A stretch of 64,000 nucleotides of DNA, from contig JAQFVV010000153.1 of NCBI GenBank assembly GCA_028023455.1, positions 746,001 to 810,000 of the forward strand, given 5' to 3'. The position numbers and the translations under genes were made by a program. Positions 15,175 to 28,359 of this stretch are shown piece after piece. Below the pieces are notes generated by a model. It was not told the DNA's origin, searched no databases, and saw only the letters and a list, made by a program, of their open reading frames with translations. How positions within the stretch are numbered: the first letter of the stretch is position 1; every line of letters starts with the position of its first letter. The stretch is from Epiperipatus broadwayi. Lineage: Eukaryota; Onychophora; Udeonychophora; Euonychophora; Peripatidae.

Positions 15175-15958
15175 AAAATACTATTATTAATATTTACATT
15201 ATACTATTGTGTTTTACTTAATTTCAAAGAACAAGTGGTCTTCAAGCAGACATGAACATATCCTAATAAATCCAGTTAACTAATGTTAGGAATTTGAATG
15301 ATTTTGAAGCCAAGTAAAAAAAAAACTTACAAAGAAACAGATGTTGTACTTTATTATATTATTATTATTGTCATTCAAAAAAAAAAAAAAGGAAGGTAAA
15401 TATTTAATCATATATAAAAGATATACCATTTGTTTAACCTAAAGTAACTTTACAATTCATTTTTCTTTTAATCACTTATCAGTACATTGGGGCATTGTGC
15501 CACTGGTCATTGTTAACTTCATCATTTTCCCTGAGAAAATCTGAATGCTAACAACGCTTACATAGACACTTGTAAGTGGCTACATTGTCTCACATTAGTA
15601 ATTTTAAATATATCTTAATTATCTATAGTTAATTGTTGAAAATATAAAGAATATTCAATAAAATATTTCTTTCATTTTAATCATGTTGCAAGAGTTATTT
15701 ATATTATGTGAAACCCTGAAAGTAGGTTATTTGAAACATTGAAAGTGAATGTAAGGTTAAACCTATATTCTTTTGTACATGTCTTGAATCTTATTTATGT
15801 AGTTATATGACAATACTTTAAAAAGCTAGCTCATTACATATTGACTTTAGGGCTTATACCTAATACCATTATATTTTGGATCCCAAATCTGTGAGGCATG
15901 AGAAAGTCTTCCTTGAAAATGGCAGACCTTTGTACATAGAGACCCTTTATACCATTAC
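15175..15958 (+). repeat. Dispersed repeat segment B, copy 2
   Basis: Aligned to 2985-3958. At the position of the 77-unit ATT array in copy 1, this copy has only a short tract at about 15351-15369 (TTATTATATTATTATTATTG) followed by an A-run. It ends at CATTACA, then a (TA)n tract. Confidence 0.7.
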
Positions 15959-16334
15959 AATATATATATATATATTATAACAGTCGGCAAAAGTTTGCTC
16001 TTACGTAACTGCTGTACAAAGGTGCTACCAGGCTATTGGAACCTGGAAAATTTATATAGTAGGCAGATATGTAGTGTTAAGATCTAATTTTATATTATTT
16101 TATTTTATTATGACCATTAGCTTATGCCACTAGCTCATGGCGATGCAGATATATATTTTTAATACTAAAAAAAATATATTTTTTTTAAAATAATAAATAA
16201 AATAAGCCACTGCCAGTAATAACACACAAAAAACATTTATTAATGCACATATATAGTTATTTAAAATTGAGGAATAAAATTTATCTTGTTTAGATTTTAA
16301 TATTAATTTTAAGTTGGTTATTATTTTTTTAAAT

Positions 16335-18085
16335 TTAAATTATTAAGAAAGTTCACACAGATGGACAGTTTAATAATATTTTTATTTTAGAATGTTGAGT
16401 ATAGATACGCTACATAGGTTTCTCAGCTAAAAACTTTTCAAAACAATCATTCAATCTCAGACTAAAAGTTTTGTAGCCAAACCAACATCTGCTTCCAGAT
16501 ACATAGTCACAACCAATGCAATATGAAGATGCTAGCATAAAACCACACTGACAGGAATGTGCATCTGACAGCATGATATTATTTGAAGGACATGATCCTC
16601 ATCCAGTACAGGAATGTGCATCTGCCTGGTGAAGGAATCATGTATATAAAATAATTAAAGAGAAATTCTACATATGGGGGAGAGTGGTCTATCTGTCGAC
16701 TTATAGTCCCTATCCATAGAGCTAAAAAGGGGTCAATGATGCAGGAAATATGTTTGCATCCATTGCAACACAATGACTACATTTTTGGGTCATGCATTCA
16801 ATTGGGCTTTGCCCTGTATGCCAAACATGCTTCACATTACATTGATATAAATACCCATATATCCCTCCACCAGCATTGACCTAACTATGAGACAAATAGC
16901 CTGAAATTAAACCCCTTCAAAATAAACATAAACAATTAAAATATAAAGTTAGTAATGGAATTGCAGAGGGAAATTTACGATAAACCCAATGGCACTCATC
17001 ATAAGGTGCTGCATTGACCCCAATAACTTAAAAAATATACTAATAAATATGTTTGGACACTCAGCATGAGGTGTCATATTTACCAATATCTATATATTTT
17101 AATCATATAAAAATCAAAAAAAAAAATAACTAAACATTAATGAATCTATGCAGCTATCTACACCCAACTTAAATTTAATACATTTAAATAATTTAGTCAA
17201 TAAATATTAATAAAAAAAATGGAAATGATTTAATTAAATTAGCAAACTCAAATATATAAAATTTGAAATCTTAATAAGACAGATAAAGTTCATTTTAAAA
17301 GTTATGTTTAGCTGGTTATTAAAAGTTTATTAAATATTGATGAAAGTTCTTAATTACTTTTTAAAATTTTATAGTTCATACTTTACAGTAGAAGAGCTCA
17401 CAATTCTTTGGGCCAATTCCTGTGAAGACTTTATTAGTCATACTTTCATGAAAGACCGGTCTGTTGTTCATACTGTAGTTAATCCAAAGGCTGTCTTAGC
17501 TGGTTTAATCCTGGAACTATTTTATTGTAGGACCAATATGATTTGGGTCTACAATAGTGCCATTCATAAAATAACAGTTACTTCATTTAAAACAAGAGAA
17601 AGTGCATCTTTTCACCCTTCTCAAAAAATCAAGCTGGAACTAACTTTTATTGGAAATTTTTTTCTTTATTTTAATCCTCCAGATTCACTAAACATGGTTT
17701 CCTGTTCCAATGATTTTCATTAAGGTCTGAGCATTGGTTGCTGCTTCTATTGGACATTCTAATTTTTTTATTCTCTTATCTGACTTTTTAATTATATAAG
17801 AGCCCCAAAGGCTAGTTTGCTTTACATTTAATTAATAAAACAATCATTTCCATTTACTGAGATTACATAGGAATCTTTTAACAAAAATATTTTATCTTAG
17901 ACTTTTTTTTATAAAAATGTATATTCAAATACTTTTTTTTTATTCTAAAAAAAAATTGTTTTAAAGTTTTCCATCTGTGTGATATATATGTGTGTGTGTG
18001 TGTTAAACATAACTCTTTTTAATTTTGGCTTTTAGTTTTTAATAACTTAACAATATGTATACTGTTACAATATATATATATGTGT
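16335..18085 (+). repeat. Dispersed repeat segment A, copy 2
   Basis: Aligned with gaps to 236-1415. It carries roughly 500 extra bases near 16450-16970, in which CAGGAATGTGCATCTG occurs twice (about 16552 and 16610). The 128-codon open frame at 17337-17723 lies in this repeat; the aligned part of copy 1 does not keep its frame, so I do not call it a gene. It ends in a (TA)n/(TG)n tract, as copy 1 ends in (TA)n. Confidence 0.6.
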
Positions 18086-20252
18086 GTAATAATGTTCAAT
18101 ATATACATAATAAATAAGAATAATTAAGCACAATTGTTTTTTGTATAAGATATAAATTTAACAATATTTAAATAGAAGAATTTAAGAACTTCCCCTAGCA
18201 TTTTGTCAGTACTTCTATTATCATGTCAACAATTTTAATTCAAATTCCTGTTATGTAAAACTTCACATAAATGAATAGCTATAAGATTTTTTTATTTGCA
18301 ATCATTTTTTAGCAATTTGAGAGATTTAAAAGTTATAATCTTTGTTAATATGTTTTCAAATTCACTATTAATTGTAAAAAATATTTTATTTCTCTTGCCT
18401 TGCCCATTTGGAATGACAATATTTAGAGTGACAGTTATTGATGACAGTGAGTTTTTGCACGTCATTGAATATTTCTCATTGTATCACAGTAGGATGATAA
18501 ATTTTTAAGAAATCATTTCTTTCTGTGTTTTTATAATTTTAACAAATTTCTCCATTATTTAGAAATCCAAGAGTGCCAAATCTAGATATACCGGACACTC
18601 TAAAATAATTTTATCACAATGTGAACATTAAGAAAAATCAGTTTTTAAATGTATGAATTTGTATGCTATTTATCTGATAAATATAATAATTCACCTCACT
18701 TTGTATATCTGTATTTATAAATATTGTACTGCATATTGCTAGGTGAAATTTCAAATATTAACATGTTCAAATCACCCTATTAAATGTTATGTTTTGTCTG
18801 CAATGCCCTTAATGAATAAATATAAAGTTTGGACTTCAAACAGCATGCTTCAAAAGGATACCTTTGTGAAGTTCAGACTATATTTATTCACAGAAAGGGT
18901 TTCTGAAAAAAAAAAAAAACAATGTTTGGGAGATTGGTTTGAACATTTATGTTCATATATATATACATACCCAAAGGGTACTTATAATATAGTGGAAATA
19001 CATCCTCTATTATTATTACGATCTAGGTTTGTATCATACTGAATAGATCTTGAATACTTTTTACGGTTTTTAGGGCTTTTCTTTTAAGTAGTTAATTTGT
19101 AGACAGTTCATATAATTATCCACTATTAATCAATAAAGAGTATTATAGTCTAGTGAAAGTGCACCCTCTATTATCCCTAATGATCTTAATTTGGATCACA
19201 TTGGGTAAATCTTGAATACTTTTTACACTTCTAATCAAGTTTAGAACTATTGTTTTAAGTAGATAATCTGTTGTCAATTTACATAATTATCCAAAATTAG
19301 TCAAAAAAGAGCATATAAAATAGCTCATATCTTTACCATCTGGCAATAATCTTTTATTTCACTGTTTTCTATGATAGGAAACTAATGGGAAGATCTTTAT
19401 CTTACCATTGACTATTTAAAAGTATCTACTAAAATAGTATCATATATATATATACGCAGAGCACAGTTTATTTAATTAGAATGTAGCTAATTTAAACTCT
19501 TTTTTTTTTTTTAATTTAAAACCATTTTTATCATTTACGTTGAAAATTTGTTAGATATTTTAGATGCTGTAAAGTAAAATATTTATATCAGACTTTTTTC
19601 TTTAAGTAATTTTAATTTTAAAATAAAATGAATAATGTTGCTAATTAGCAACAAAAAAAAAAAAGAAGAATGTTGCTAAAAAATTATTGTTTTTTTGCAT
19701 TTTGTTACGATTATCTTTTTAATACTGTTTTAACTGTAGATTGTTTAAAAATTAAATCACTAAACATCACATGATCACTATTTCTACTGTATGGAGAGTT
19801 TTGCTTGTTTAAAAATTCTAACGTTTATCTATTAGTTAAACAAATTTCGCTGTGATTAGATTATTTTGATTTACTCAAATATATTCAAGATTGTTTTGCT
19901 TTCATATTGTTAATTATATTCTTTATATTCAACATGTCTCACAATTAGATTAATTTCAATTAGCCAAGGGTATTTTTAAATTTTGTAGTTCTAACTTGAA
20001 AAGCCAATGTTATTAATGTATGTTCTCTGATAAATATTAAAACACGATATAAAACAAGTAAAGACATTGGGGGGGGGGGGCAAATGACCCCAAAATGCAT
20101 TTTCAGTGAATTAGCTATCTTCAGGTTACACATCTCTCTTACTTCCTTCATCAAAATTCAATTTATATATGCTATGGTTTCTTCACATTTAATAATGGTT
20201 ACAACCTATAGTTAAATACATTAGTAACTAATGAACATTTATTAGGTTAAAG
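18086..20252. other. AT-rich interval with no gene seen
   Basis: Two short paralogous pieces occur at about 18980-19110 and 19140-19270 (both contain ATAGT(C/G)xAxTGxAxxxCATCCTCTATTAT-like sequence and GATCTTGAATACTTTTTA or AATCTTGAATACTTTTTAC), a local tandem duplication of about 130-160 bases. A run of 12 G at about 20069 is unusual for this sequence. No coding signal. Confidence 0.4.
19735..19815 (-). repeat. Member of dispersed GCAAAACTC repeat family
   Basis: On the minus strand it reads AAACAAGCAAAACTCTCCAT, ACAGTAGAAATAGTGATCAT, then GTGATGTTTAGTGATTTAA. The same order is seen at 60433-60535 on the plus strand, and most of it at 59050-59140. Confidence 0.55.
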
Positions 20253-20405
<153 letters not shown>

Positions 20406-22420
20406 TCCGATTTATATAGAGACTTTAAATCATATCAAAGATCAATATATTTACTTTTTACTAATTATGTAATAGTTTTAAATTATATTAACAGTAAAAA
20501 ATAAACAAGAATAATAGAGAAAATATACAGAAATACTCTTCATTACTTAAATTGTATACCATTATCAAATGAGATAATGAATTAGGTCAAGAAACATACA
20601 GCATGCAATTTTCCAAAAACTGTTTATAAGTGTATTAGAGAATTTAAAGAAGCAATTCTTATAAATTAATGTAAAGTTTACAAAATAAATAGACAATGTT
20701 CTAATATTCTTATACATAGTTCCTGAAAAAATTATGTTTCTTCTGTTTCCATATAAGTTCAGTGGATAATGAACACAATTTATATAATCAAAATTATTTC
20801 TATACATATTTTTTATTATTATTATTTCTTTTTCAAATCATTATTATAATTTAAAACTATTACTTAAAGTATATTTTTAATAGTTAACATTGTTTTTCTT
20901 ATATGCATAATATTTCATTTGTGGCTAATCCCTTCTTATACATATATGTCTTTTAAAATATTTTTCCTAGTATTCTCTAAACATATATCTTGGGTTCATC
21001 CATGTGCTAAGATTCCTTATTATTGCTAAAATTAATCAGTTCCAATAAATAAGATATTAAAAAAATGATAAAGATGGTCTATCAGATGTGAAAATCTAGT
21101 CATATCTACTTTATTTTATTCCAAATGCCTATCATTATATTACATATTGCATATAATAATAGCTCATGTTTTGTTGATAAGATTTCATTACAATAGAATA
21201 TATATTATTTATTAAACTGCAAATATTATTTTTTAACATACAATATAGATTGTTTTATATGTATAGTATGTATATATAAATTGTGATTATTGTAAAAAGA
21301 AAATTTTAAAAAATGTAATTATTAATAGCAAATTGAGGGAGCGCATTAACATATATAGTAAATGTAAATGTTGCTATATATTCACATTAAACAAATAAAA
21401 ATAATTAAAAACATCTTTAATCTTTATTTTTTTTTAATAGAATGAATAATGAAGTGTCATATTTTTTCTCTAATAACTTTTTTCTCCTATGTAAACAATT
21501 ATAGAATAACCTTTGCAATTGTTTTTCTAATCTTCATGTTTCTATAGATTTTGAAATTTACACAATAATATTTATTTATTATTATTCACTTCAGAGTCTT
21601 AATTAAACTCTTCAAACATTAAACTTTCTGATACAATAAGAATAATTTATGGTTCTTACTAAATTTTATATAACTTTTTAGCTTTATGCTCAGAAAATAT
21701 TTTATTATGAAAATTTTATACTTTATCAATGTGATATATATATATGTGTGTGTGTGTGTGTTTTCAGTTTAGCCCTAAAAGACATTAATTGTAAATATGA
21801 TCACATGTGATGCTCCAAGACAGAAAAATGTTATAAATAAAGTGATCAAATATGTTGTTGTGAGATGGAAAAATAGTTGTTGCTATATTGTATAATTTAT
21901 AAAATTTATGATTTTTTATATTTTTTTTGTTTATTTATATTCTTTTTTTTTAATAGCATATAACTAAAGTAGTATATATTAACACAGTGTATATCAAGGT
22001 TTTCCTGCAATTACAAAACAAATCTCTTAAAAAACTTAAGACCAATGTTTTAAAAAACACTAATTATTATTATAATATTGCATTATGTTAAATTTTCTGC
22101 TTAAAGACAAATGAAGACATTGGGTAATATGATAAAAAAATTAAATGTTGATTATTACTAATGTAAGTTAATCATAGTTTATGAGTTTCTTAACAAAATT
22201 TATTTGATATCTTAATATTTAGAGTAGCCTTATAAACTTTAATGAAATCTTTATTTTAGTATTAAGTGCAATCAAAAATCCAAATGATCAAAATAGAAGT
22301 AGCAAAATAATGCAGAAACAACAATAAAAACAAAAGCATCACACTGATTTGATATTTAAAAGAATTAACTGAGACTTAACAAAAAATGATGTAAACAAAA
22401 AGGTAAACATTTTTCTATTG
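20406..22420. other. AT-rich interval with no gene seen
   Basis: Only simple sequence: a (TA)n(TG)n tract at about 21733-21761 and several A/T runs. Short open frames such as 20565-20807 (minus) are AT-rich chance frames. Confidence 0.45.
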
Positions 22421-22552
22421 TGGTTTAGCAGAGTTAGTAGAGCATTTGAGTTGGGAATTGGAAGATCCAGGTTCGATTTTAGTGCTCACGGATTTGGCAC
22501 TTTAACTTTTTATGAACTTCTGAGAAATAAAGCTGCATGTCTTTTTTAGTTC
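22421..22552 (+). repeat. tRNA-derived SINE-like repeat
   Basis: TTTAGCAGAGTTAGTAGAGC matches an A-box/D-arm, and GGTTCGATTTT (about 22470) is a good B-box at the normal spacing. The 3' part cannot form a proper acceptor stem, and the sequence runs on for about 70 bases to a T-run, as in a SINE rather than a tRNA gene. No other copy of this body is obvious in the window. Confidence 0.55.
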
Positions 22553-23077
22553 ATACAAATGTGTTTATATAGAGAGATTAAAAATAAATGAAAGGTATTT
22601 ATTGAAACATTTTCAAATTAATGATCTAAACATTTTGCATATAAAAAATTAATTCCACTTATACGAATTAATAAAAATATATAATTGTAATTTATTAAAA
22701 ACACAACTGATCATTGTTAGTTATAGAATACATTGCTTTCTAACAAATTTTATTGTAACATTTCTAATATATAATTATATCATAAATCTTAACAAAATCT
22801 TAAAAATAAATAATATTTTGTCCATAAATATGAGAAACAAAACCTCAAAAGCACTAGGCCTGCATTAATTTACTTTGATTACTTTTGTTACCACTAACAG
22901 CTTCGTCACCCAGCATGTTAAAGCACTTGTATGTACTCACAATATTTAAATTAAATGTAAAATATTGACATATGCATCTATATTATTAATTGTAGAATTA
23001 TTATTCTATAAATTTTAAATCCTATTTGATTTTTAAAATGCTCACATTAAATTACACAAGATAAGAGGATAATAAAC

Positions 23078-23900
23078 ATGAAAGATATAAATAAAAATAC
23101 CTCAATCGATCTCATCCAACTGGATGAAACTCAGTATGGAAACAGAAATCAACAGCAAAATGGCATAAGCAGTGAAACTAATTCTACAAATGTAACACTA
23201 CATCCTTCAAAAATGGAAAGCCTACTCAATGAGATAAGTGAAACAATAATCACAGACTTATAAAGCCCAGAATACAAAAAATCAATAGACCAAACCAGTA
23301 AAATATATAGCAATATAATTACCATCCTGGACCCACAGGTAAACAGTGATATGCCGAAAAGAAAATCAAGTAACAGCGAACCTGGCTCATATAAAACATT
23401 AACTAATTCCATCCCTAATAACTATATGACAGAAAGCAATTTAGAAATTGATTCTATATAGTCTTTTATAGACCATGAAGAGGATGAAAAAATGTCAAAC
23501 TCAGATAATTCAAATAAAAATGATCCCATAGAAAAAATAAAGAAGAAAACAAAAAAGTGAATGAAGAAGGGCTATGACACAATTTCTCCACCCACTCTAA
23601 GCCAAAATAGTGATGAAAAACAGAAACAAAGGAAAAATGATTCACCATCCCCAGAGATCAGGGGCTGTCATACAATGACTAACAAAAAGAAGAAAATTCA
23701 AGATCATCAGGAATAAGAAGATGAGCTTATATTGAAGGGCTAAATCTCTATAATAAATCAGATAAATCCCAGCCAGATGACTTATCAACTGACAAATACA
23801 ATCTATACACAGAATATTCATTTCAATGGAACAGAAAAAAAAATTATAATCACAACCATAAAATATAAAATGGCTAATGAGTAGCTGCAGGGCCAATTCA
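23078..23900 (+). pseudogene. Remnant of LINE ORF1 C-terminal tail
   Basis: An open segment MKDINKNTSIDLIQLDETQY... (23078-23260) and following broken segments are rich in Asn, Ser, Thr, Gln and Lys, like the tail downstream of the zinc knuckle in the related element (8673-8356). No knuckle or RNA-binding core is visible, so the element is truncated within ORF1. Assignment rests mostly on position directly before the endonuclease. Confidence 0.5.
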
Positions 23901-23926
23901 AGTGTATATCATAAACACAAATTAAA

Positions 23927-26900
23927 TGAAGCTAAAATTATTTGTGATTAATGTCCACAGACTTAACACACTCACTAAAGTTTGTGTATTAAAAGATTGG
24001 ATAATTAAACATGAACCCAATATTATATAAATGGCCGAAACTAAAATTCATAATAATTCAAATCACAAAATTTCATCAAATCTTTCAAAATCTTAGCTAC
24101 TTAAATTGCTCAACCTCAATAACTGCCACAAGAGGAGTGGCAATTCAATCCCAGACTAAACCCTCCTACTAAGCATTAAAACATTACACCTTGATTCAAT
24201 CTGTTTAATTGTACATTTAACCTATCATCAATTTCAGATCAATCTAATCTACCTATACTTGAAAAATGATCAAAACTTAATTCAAAATGTGATCAACATC
24301 ATAAACTCAGTCATCACATCCAATTAATCCCCAATAATTGTTATGGATGACTTCAACATAACATACAACAAATTAAATAAAAATTATGGTCACTGTCTCG
24401 ACAGGGTGGTCATGTGTGGAGAAGGCCTATTCCCCAACAATACCTTCTCCTTCTACCCAAAAAAGACCACTTCACTTATTGACCTAATTTATTATTCACC
24501 GAGTTTGCACTTTAACATCGATGGCAAACTCTGGCCTGTCTTCTTCTCTGATAACCTTGCTCTAAATATAAGTCTGGAAGTCAACATCAGGAAGTCAATC
24601 AATGAAGGAATGGATGAAACTATCAGAATGTTACTCAAGCATTAACTCCAGAAAAGCTATTCTCTGAAGTCCATATCTGCTTCAATAAAATTGACTTCCT
24701 GAGAATGCTGGTGGAAGAAGCTTGATTCTCCTTCATTGCCATTCTCCAATACATAATCAATGAAATTACAATCAACAAAAAAGGACTGATAAGATTTCTT
24801 GCAGATCTGGAGTCAATAGACAATGAAATTAGAGCAACCTCCTCAAATACCAAATTTGTTGGATGGGTCCTTGCCCTCCTCTGGCAGAATATTTATCCAT
24901 CAAGGAGACAGATATTTCTATCAGACCCATGGTGTTGATCTAGTAGTTACATCTGATAGGTGCTGGGGGTAAGAAATAAGAAAGCCATACCACAATTATT
25001 AACAATAAAAGACAGTACACTCATAGGTTCAGAGATGATAAATACCATTCGGCAACATTTTTAAGTAAGGCTTCAATCATAAAAGAGTGGAGACATTAGT
25101 GAGGCCATATATCTTGACCTGGATAGCTCTCATGATATAACTTTGGGGAAAATACAGCTTAAGTTTAGGAGTCTCCCAGAAAGAATTTACCCAAAGGCAC
25201 ATGGAATACTGAAAATTCATCCTTCTTCATTTGGAAAGATTTCCAGCACCCATAATCAAAGCCATGATTTACCATCTCACACAGGCTTATAGGGAGATCA
25301 GAAACTTTTATCTGATATCCCTTGTTCCATTTTTACAAAAGAAAAAGGGTGCTTCTGATCTAAACAATCTAAGGCCCATTTTGATAATCCCCTTATTAAT
25401 AAAAATAATTGAGCAGCTAATCAAATACAAAACAAAATTCTTAACTTTATTTCTAATGATCAATATGCTAAGAAAGGAGAGTCATCAATTAATGCCATTG
25501 AACAAATGAAGCTCCTTCTAGATTATATTAGGACCAAAAAATGTCCTAGCCAATCACTGTCCAATTGCATATTAAGGCAGCATTAGACTGTCCAACCAAA
25601 CATCTTGATAGACATCCTCCAAGAATATGAGATGCTGAGAGTCTATCTTAAAATAATTGCCAATCTACCAAGAAATAGATCCATATTTATCATGATGAAG
25701 GGAAAAGTCACTCCTGGGTTTTATCCTTTTATCTCAATCCTTTAGGGATCTCTGCTCAGCATGCTATTATTTATAGCATATATCAATCCGCCACTAAAAG
25801 ACATTGAGATGTCATTTCTGGGAGTATGTGTGGCTGTCATTGATTGGGAAATAAGACACATCAGTTACATGGATGATGTACTTGTCTGTCTCCCTTCCAG
25901 CAAGTATATACCCAAATTAGAAGAAATATGATCCAATTATACCAACAATTTCAAATTAAAATTTAACATGACCAAATCAGCCACATGGAATTGCTGAACA
26001 GAAATAGAATAAAATCAAATTTCATGGCAAATCCTCAAAAAATTTTAGATTTTGACTTTTACAAATCAAATGGATTAACAAGGTACCAAATTGAAGAATC
26101 ATTACTAAGATCAGTACAACAGACAATCACTTCACTTACCAGGCTATATATATCATTACAAGATAAGGTCACACTACTCAACTCACTGGTGTTCCTGAAA
26201 ATCATCTATTTTTTGGCTGGGATATGCCCATCCAAAAAATTTCATTCAAAAAGTAAATGCCTTTTGTACTAAAGTGTTTTGGGGGTGAAAGGTCGCTGCT
26301 ATCAGTTTCTGAACATTACAAACACCAAGAAGATCAATGGCCTTTCACTTCATTCTATTAAAACACTAATTATGCAAAATAAGACTCACTATTCAATATA
26401 ATAAACAAATACTCAACCATATCAATCAAAGAAGACGTCATCCCTATGGATTGACCCCATCAGCTAACAACAAGTGGATTAGTTCTTTATATACAAATAT
26501 TCAAAAGGAAACTTGCATAAAAGAAAACCCATTCACAAATAAAATAAAATACTGGACACCACATAAGTTATTAAATGGAGAAAATTGCATAATCGAATGG
26601 GAAATTGGACATCACCAATCAACAACTGATATATAAATCTCATTACTGGTTCATTGAACCAAAGTATCAAGATTTTATAATCAAATATAACCTGGACTCC
26701 CTTTCCACAAATGCCTACCTGGCACATCGAAGAAATATAAAGAAGATAGACCCTATATGACAGATATGTTGCAGGGAAGAGGAGTCTATCGATCACATAT
26801 TTATAAGTTGCAATAAATTAAATTACCATAGAACACTCTTCACAAGATGGATAAACAACCCACTTGGGCAATATATACCCATTAAATGGTGCATCAAACA

Positions 26901-27150
26901 AGGAATTTATGCAGAAATATGGCTTACAATAATTCATGTACTTCACATTATGATACATATGATGTAAAATCACTGTTGAAAAATTGGTAGATTCACAGGG
27001 AATGGAACTAAAAAAAAATCATAGAAAAAATCAAACAAAGAGATAATTTAATAGATCCAGATTATTTGGTTAACGCTACTTGGAGAAACTTCAAATAAAG
27101 AAGATGATCACTAAATCTACAGAATTGAACTACTAGAGAAGCAACTACAT
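23927..27150 (+). pseudogene. LINE ORF2 remnant: endonuclease and reverse transcriptase
   Basis: The endonuclease start reads KLFVINVHRLNTLTKVCVLK (about 23935) and reaches MAETKIHN (about 24032). The GDFN motif is altered to MDDFNIT (24343), and SLIDLIYYSP (about 24472) is the endonuclease segment near its C-terminal half. The RT shows LNNLRPILIIPLL (about 25358, the usual NYRPI block), a weak GSLLSMLLFIAYINPPL (about 25747) and ISYMDDVLVCLPSSK (about 25860). The C-terminal CCREEESIDHIFISC (about 26770) matches the Cys/His segment of the 4573-9891 element. In-frame stops occur throughout, including one immediately before GSLLS. No function remains. Confidence 0.82.
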
Positions 27151-27290
27151 ACATAGAAGTAAATATTAAGCTTAATGATTTAATCTGAAACCATAGTATA
27201 ACAAAATAAACAAAACTGTAATAGCATGTAATAGCAAAATGTATGTTTATATTGCATAATAACTTTCTCTTAATAAAAAAAAAATTAAAA

Positions 27291-27918
27291 TACTTGTTGT
27301 ATTAGAGTTTGAACTCATTATTTTATGTTATGACAGCCATTTATGATATTCAAAATATTCTACATTTTAAATTTGGTGATATGGAGAATTCATATACAAA
27401 ATTATACATACAAAAAACACAGAGTAATAACACTCCAATTACTGACTATTTTATAATATAATGCTTCCTAGTATTGAAGTCACTTCAGTTTTAGGTAAAA
27501 AATAAATTTTACTTTCATCTGATTTGCAAGATCTGGAATTGATAGTAGATGACTTTGATATTAGAGTGTTTGCAATGATGTAGCTATAAGTTTATTGCTT
27601 TAAATATTACAAATTTATCATTGCCGTAAAATTTTATTCTACATTTAACTTTTAGTGGATTTGTTTGCTAAGTTATTAAAATGAATAGAAATTTAATGTT
27701 TTGTGAATTTAAATATAAGCCAATTTGAATGAAAATTCCAAAACATTTCAGCTGATTTTATATTTGTCCTAATAATTACCATTGTTGCAATCAACCATTC
27801 ATAAAAGATTTTGAACAGCAGACAAGAGCGAATTAATTTTTTGTCTGCAACTTAGTAGATTGTGATACTGAATGATACTCCACTAACATAGCCAATGCTT
27901 GGAAATTTACACTTCTAG
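27291..27918. other. Unassigned AT-rich spacer
   Basis: No open frame, repeat boundary or RNA-like structure recognised between the LINE tail and the AT-cored palindromes. Confidence 0.4.
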
Positions 27919-27922
27919 TGGT

Positions 27923-27966
<44 letters not shown>

Positions 27967-28006
27967 ACCAGCTACATATATATATATATATATATATATA
28001 TGTAGC
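27919..28006. repeat. Two adjacent AT-cored palindromes
   Basis: TGGTCCATATAT...ATATGGACCA (27919-27970) is followed directly by GCTACATATA...TATATGTAGC (27971-28006). Each is a perfect inverted repeat whose loop is an (AT)n tract, and the two share a boundary with no spacer. Confidence 0.9.
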
Positions 28007-28318
28007 AGGGACAAAGCTTCCATGTATTTTACAGAATGAGTGCTTTCATAGAAAAATTCCCTAAAACTTTCAAAAGCTTTAAAATTCAATTTAAAAAAAT
28101 TCACAATTATTTTTCCCAACAGTTGAATTGATTTTATATATACAAAAAATTACTTTGACTAACACATTCTCAGTTAATTATAAGAAGTATAAACAATGCT
28201 AAGATCTAATTTACAGTTAAAACTTTTAAGAATGTTAAAAGGATTTGGAAGATAAAAATATATTGATAATACATTCTCTGATTTATAGATGAGTTTCAGA
28301 TTTTTTTAGATATGTGTA

Positions 28319-28359
<41 letters not shown>

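Larger units (their letters stand above)
23050..27290 (+). mobile_element. Old Tx1/L1-like non-LTR retrotransposon with A-rich tail
   Basis: This is a degenerate relative of the minus-strand LINE at 4573-9891. It starts inside ORF1 (no zinc knuckle seen), continues through endonuclease and reverse transcriptase, and ends in an A-run (about 27276-27285) after AATAACTTTCTCTTAATA. Coding order and spacing match the other element (ORF2 about 3.2 kb in both), and SYMDDVLVCLPSSK parallels AYMDDVTVFLPSKK. Unlike that element, it is not in an AAT array and lacks the TTTGAAACAT terminus. Stops and frameshifts are frequent, so it is much older or long inactive. Ends are approximate and no target-site duplication was identified. 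Confidence 0.85.

Noticed and set aside
17337-17723. 128-codon open frame in repeat segment A copy 2
   Set aside because: The paralogous copy (about 690-990) does not preserve the frame, and the protein has no recognisable domain.
27907-28119. Minus-strand frame with poly(Ile-Tyr)
   Set aside because: Translation of the (AT)n palindromes.
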